From: Uliginosibacterium sp.
GTDB lineage: Bacteria > Pseudomonadota > Gammaproteobacteria > Burkholderiales > Rhodocyclaceae
Assembly: GCA_016718265.1 (NCBI GenBank)
Contig: JADKDZ010000029.1
Coordinates: forward strand, 1 to 64,000
Reading direction: 5' to 3'
DNA: 64,000 nucleotides
Shown here: piece by piece, positions 60,550 through 64,000 of the stretch
How positions within the stretch are numbered: the stretch's first letter is position 1
Layout: each line of letters starts with the position of its first letter
Notes under the pieces: generated by a model
Told to the model about the DNA's origin: nothing
Database searches by the model: none
What the model saw: only the letters and a program-made list of their open reading frames with translations
Program-made: the position numbers and the translations under genes

Positions 60550-61881
60550 ATGTCTGAAGAAGTCGAAAACCAAAACAGCGCAGAAGAAGAGGCTTTGCGG
60601 CGCAACCTCCACGACGTTCAGCAACTGCTGAGCCGCCACCGTCTGGTTGAAGACCTGGTGCATCGCCAGGAAATGCCACGCCACGGTCTGGTGGAGAACC
60701 TGGTGCACAAGCAGAACCTCGGCGAGCTTACCCACAAGCTCAGCCAGATGGAAACGGCCGACATCGCCCGCGTGCTCGAAGCCCTGCCGCACAACGAATC
60801 GCTGGTGGTCTGGGAGATGGTGCGCGAATCCCGTGGCGAAGCCATTCTGGACGAACTTGACGATGCCCTGCGCGAAACGCTTGCCAAGGTCGCTGAGACG
60901 CCCAAACGCCAGATCATGCTGAACGCATTCGAGCTGCACAATGGCCGCCTGCGCCAGATTCTGGTCGAAAGCAAGACGCAACTTGCCACCACCAGCCCGA
61001 TCTGGGTCGACCTGATCGCACCGGGCGTTGAAGAGCGCGAGTGGATCAAGGATATCTTTGATCTGTCCTTGCCCGACCCCGACGACCTCACCGACCTGGA
61101 AGAGTCCGCCCGCTTTTACATCGAAGACGAGAGCGAACAGGTCCACCTGCACTCCGACTTCCTGCTCGACAAGGAAGACGAGTCACGCAACGTGGCGGTG
61201 GCCTTCGTGCTCCATCGCAACATCCTGTTCTCGGTACGGCAGGAAGAGTTGCCGGTCTTCCGCTTGCAGCGCCTGCGCGCGCGCATCCAGCCCGGCTATG
61301 TGAATGATGGCAAAGACGTGCTGCTCGACCTCTACGCCGCCGACGTCGAATACTCCGCCGATGCACTGGAAGCCGTGTACGCCTCGCTGGAAGCCGTCGG
61401 CAAGCGCGTGCTCAGCACCGAGCTGACCGATGCGGAAGCCGCCAAGATCCTGGCTGCGATTGCGTCTGAAGAAGATCTGAACGGACGCATCCGTCGCAAC
61501 GTGATGGACACCCGCCGTGCCGTGGCCTTCCTGATCCGGGGCAAGTTCCTCAGCAAGGATCAGCTCGAAGACGCGCGCCAGATCTTGCGCGACATCGAGT
61601 CGCTGGACGGCCACACCGCCTTCCTGTTCGACAAGATCAACTTCCTGATGGATGCCACGGTCGGCTTCATCAACATCAACCAGAACAAGATCGTCAAACT
61701 GTTCTCGGTCGCCAGCGTCGCCCTGCTGCCGCCAACGCTGATCGCCAGCGTGTACGGCATGAACTTCAGGTTCCTGCCCGAGCTGCAATGGCAATACGGC
61801 TACCCCTTCTCGATCGGCTTGATGGCGGTATCCGTCGCCGTGCCCTTCTGGTATTTCCGCCGCAAGGGCTGGCTGCGCTGA
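60550..61881 (+). CDS. corA: CorA-type Mg transporter with MgtE-N-like extension
   Basis: 443 residues. C-terminal CorA core with FDKINFLMDATVGFININQN and the pore signature YGMNF followed by LQWQYGYPFS. Residues about 50-130 (GELTHKLSQMETADIARVLE, ILDELDDALRETLAK) look like the MgtE intracellular N domain. Imports Mg2+ as a pentamer; the extra domain may be a cytosolic Mg sensor. Confidence 0.88.
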   Translation: MSEEVENQNSAEEEALRRNLHDVQQLLSRHRLVEDLVHRQEMPRHGLVENLVHKQNLGELTHKLSQMETADIARVLEALPHNESLVVWEMVRESRGEAILDELDDALRETLAKVAETPKRQIMLNAFELHNGRLRQILVESKTQLATTSPIWVDLIAPGVEEREWIKDIFDLSLPDPDDLTDLEESARFYIEDESEQVHLHSDFLLDKEDESRNVAVAFVLHRNILFSVRQEELPVFRLQRLRARIQPGYVNDGKDVLLDLYAADVEYSADALEAVYASLEAVGKRVLSTELTDAEAAKILAAIASEEDLNGRIRRNVMDTRRAVAFLIRGKFLSKDQLEDARQILRDIESLDGHTAFLFDKINFLMDATVGFININQNKIVKLFSVASVALLPPTLIASVYGMNFRFLPELQWQYGYPFSIGLMAVSVAVPFWYFRRKGWLR

Positions 61882-61891
61882 GCCGCAGTAC

Positions 61892-63657
61892 TCACGCGGT
61901 CAGCTGCAGTCGCGCGAGGTGGGCGTAAAGCCCGTCCGCCGCCACCAATTCGGCGTGCGTGCCGGTCTCGATGATGCGGCCGTGCTCCAGCACCACAATC
62001 CGGTCGGCACGTTGCACGGTGGCCAGGCGATGCGCGATGACAAGGGTGGTCCGCCCCCGCATCAGGCGCTCCAGCGCGGCCTGCACCATGCGCTCACTCT
62101 CCGCATCCAGCGCCGAGGTGGCCTCATCGAGCAAGAGAATCGGGCGATCGGCCAGAATGGCACGGGCGATGGCAATCCGCTGGCGCTGCCCGCCCGATAG
62201 TCGGACACCGCGCTCGCCCAGATCGGTGTCATAGCCCTGCGGCAACTGCTGGATGAATTCATCGGCGAATGCCGCCACACAAGCCTCGCGTACGGCCTCC
62301 AGACTCGCGTCCGGGCGGGCATAGCGCACGTTCTCGCGCACACTATTGGCAAAGATCACCGGTTCTTGCGGCACGAGCGCGAGGCGCTGGCGGACCGCAT
62401 CAGGATGAACGTCGCGCAAGTCCACGCCGTCGATCATCACACGGCCGCTGGCAGGATCGTAGAACCGCAACAACATCTGGAAGACTGTGGTTTTCCCCGC
62501 ACCGGAAGGCCCGACCAGCGCGAGCGTTTCGCCGCGCCGCACGCTCAGCGAGACGCCGTCGAGCGCCGGAATGTCCGGCCGCGTCGGATAGTGAAAACCG
62601 ACCTCCTCGAAGCGGATTTCGCCGCGCGCCGGCGCGGGCAGGACCTGCGGGTGCTCGGGTACTGCGATGCCCGGCGACGTCGCGAGGATTTCGACCAAGC
62701 GCTCGGTCGCACCGGCCGCGCGCTGCAGATCGCCCCACACTTCAGACAGCGCCCCGACCGAGCCTGCAACGATCACGGCGTAGAACACGAATGCCGACAG
62801 ATCGCCTGCTGAGAGCCGCCCCGCCAGCACATCATGCCCCCCACCCACAGGATCAGCGAGATCGCGCCAAACACCAGCACCAGCACCGCCACGATCAAGG
62901 CCGAGCGCACCTGAATGCGCCGCACGGAGGTCGCGAACCCGTGCTCCACCCGGTCGGCGAACGCGGCCCGATCCACCTCCTCATGCCCGTAGGCCTGCAC
63001 GATCCGGATCTCGTGGATGGTCTCGTCAATCTGCGCCCCCAGATCGGCCACCCGATCCTGGCTCTCACGCGCCAGCTTGCGGACCTTGCGGCCGAAGAAC
63101 AGGATGGGCACCACCACCAGCGGCACCCCGGCGAGCACCAGCAGGGTCAGCTTCCAGCTCGTTGCCAGCAGCATCCCCAACCCGCCGATGAGCAGCAAGG
63201 TATTGCGCAGGGCGATGGAGACCGACGAACCGATCACGCTCTCGATCTGCGTCGTATCCGAGGTCAGCCGTGAGATCACCTCCCCTGTCCGCCCGGACTC
63301 AAACCAGGACGGCGGCAAACGCAGCAGATGATTGAAGACGCGCCGCCGCAGATCGGCCGTCACCCGCTCGCCGAGCCAGGAGACGTTGTAGAAGCGCATC
63401 CAGGTGGCACCGGCCAGCAGACCGATCACCCCAAACATCGCCAGTAGCGTGCGATCCAGCCAGGCCGGGTCGCCCGCCGCAAAGCCCCGGTCAATCACCG
63501 CCCGCAGACCCTGCCCGACGCCCAGCATCGCCGCCGCCGCCAACACCAGGGCGATCGCCGCAAACAGCATCCGCCGCCGATACGGCCGCAATAAGGAAAT
63601 CAATAGCTCACGCGACGCCGAGGGCGCGACAGCTTTCAGGACCGGGCTTACGGGCAT
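61892..63657 (-). CDS. MsbA-like ABC exporter, frameshifted
   Basis: The first frame from ATG 63657 (AAGGA upstream) gives the six-helix domain MLFAAIALVLAAAAMLGVGQ to ISLILWVGG. The second frame continues GHDVLAGRLSAGDLSAFVFY into the nucleotide-binding domain: Walker A GPSGAGKTT, LSGGQRQRIAIARA and LLLDEATSALDAES. One base is missing in the six-C run at 62837-62842. About 589 residues when joined. Exports lipid or peptide; exact substrate unknown. Probably sequence error because both halves are intact. Confidence 0.88.
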
Positions 63658-63823
63658 GCAGGCTTCCTTTTGATCCGGCCCGCACCGCAGGCCACGCGCC
63701 GCACTATCCCGCATCACGCAGCAAAGGGGAATCGGCGCATTCATCCTGCCTTAAGGTAGACCACGGCCTGTGCTCACCAAGCGACTAGAATCCGTCGCTC
63801 AACCACCGCGAAAGATCATCCTC

Positions 63824-64000
63824 ATGAACGCCTACCCTATCACCGCCCTCGCCACACTCGTCATCGCCGCGCTCATGTTCGTCCTCGCCTTCAATGTGGG
63901 CAAAGCGCGGATGAAATACGGCGTCAAAGCGCCTGCCACCACCGGCGAACCGACCTTTGAGCGCATCTACCGCGTGCAGATGAATACCCTGGAGAGCGCA
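63824..64000 (+). CDS. MAPEG family membrane protein, cut by window end
   Basis: 59 residues are visible: MNAYPITALATLVIAALMFV, then NVGKARMKYGVKAPATTG and FERIYRVQMNTLES, the typical MAPEG N-terminus with the RVQMNTLE signature. Membrane glutathione-related family. The rest lies outside the window. Confidence 0.85.
   Translation, partial: MNAYPITALATLVIAALMFVLAFNVGKARMKYGVKAPATTGEPTFERIYRVQMNTLESA

Overview
The window is about 62-63% GC and reads as the chromosome of a betaproteobacterium, most likely Rhodocyclales-like. This is inferred from gene order and not proven. The supporting blocks are mreB-mreC-mreD-mrdA-rodA-rlpA-ybeD-lipB-lipA divergent from gatC, lysM-dprA-smg-topB divergent from def-fmt-htpX, plus yggX, purC, prlC and lnt.

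Region by region: 1-7,000 holds a Thr/Pro-repeat surface protein, a glycosyltransferase/DUF2298/methyltransferase cluster and a formylglycine-enzyme-like protein. 7,020-17,240 is a large RNA-repair locus. RtcR (CARF plus sigma-54 AAA+ activator) is divergent from a sigma-54 promoter that drives rsr (Ro60/TROVE protein), a tandem array of six Y RNAs, a zinc-ribbon protein, rtcB (RNA ligase), a HEAT-repeat protein, a RlaP-type nucleotidyltransferase, a low-molecular-weight phosphatase-like protein, rtcA (RNA 3'-phosphate cyclase) and a truncated haemoglobin. 17,300-24,800 mixes a PLP lyase, an IPTL-CTERM surface protein, an FAD oxidoreductase, a polyserine lipoprotein, a DmeR/DmeF Ni/Co efflux pair with a visible operator, and a DUF481 protein. 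24,800-44,900 is mostly housekeeping. 45,000-47,350 is accessory. 47,390-56,216 is the cell-shape and lipoate cluster. 56,345-64,000 carries gatC-gmhA-gatA, an iron-type dehydrogenase, mtgA, a CorA variant, an ABC exporter and the start of a MAPEG gene.

The most exciting element is the Y RNA array at 10,432-11,148. Six units each close on their own terminal helix, and the helix sequence differs between units but stays complementary within each unit. Four units also contain a circularly permuted tRNA-like fold with T-arm, acceptor stem closed by a short loop, and D-arm. One of the four is permuted at a different point. The proposed logic is that RNA damage activates RtcR, the operon is switched on, RtcB/RtcA/RlaP repair or remodel RNA ends, and Rsr with tRNA-mimicking Y RNAs sorts or degrades RNAs.

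Two cautions apply. At least eight genes carry single-base breaks, mostly in homopolymers, which looks more like sequence error than decay. A 39-bp palindromic repeat with a fixed 14-11-14 architecture occurs seven times between genes.
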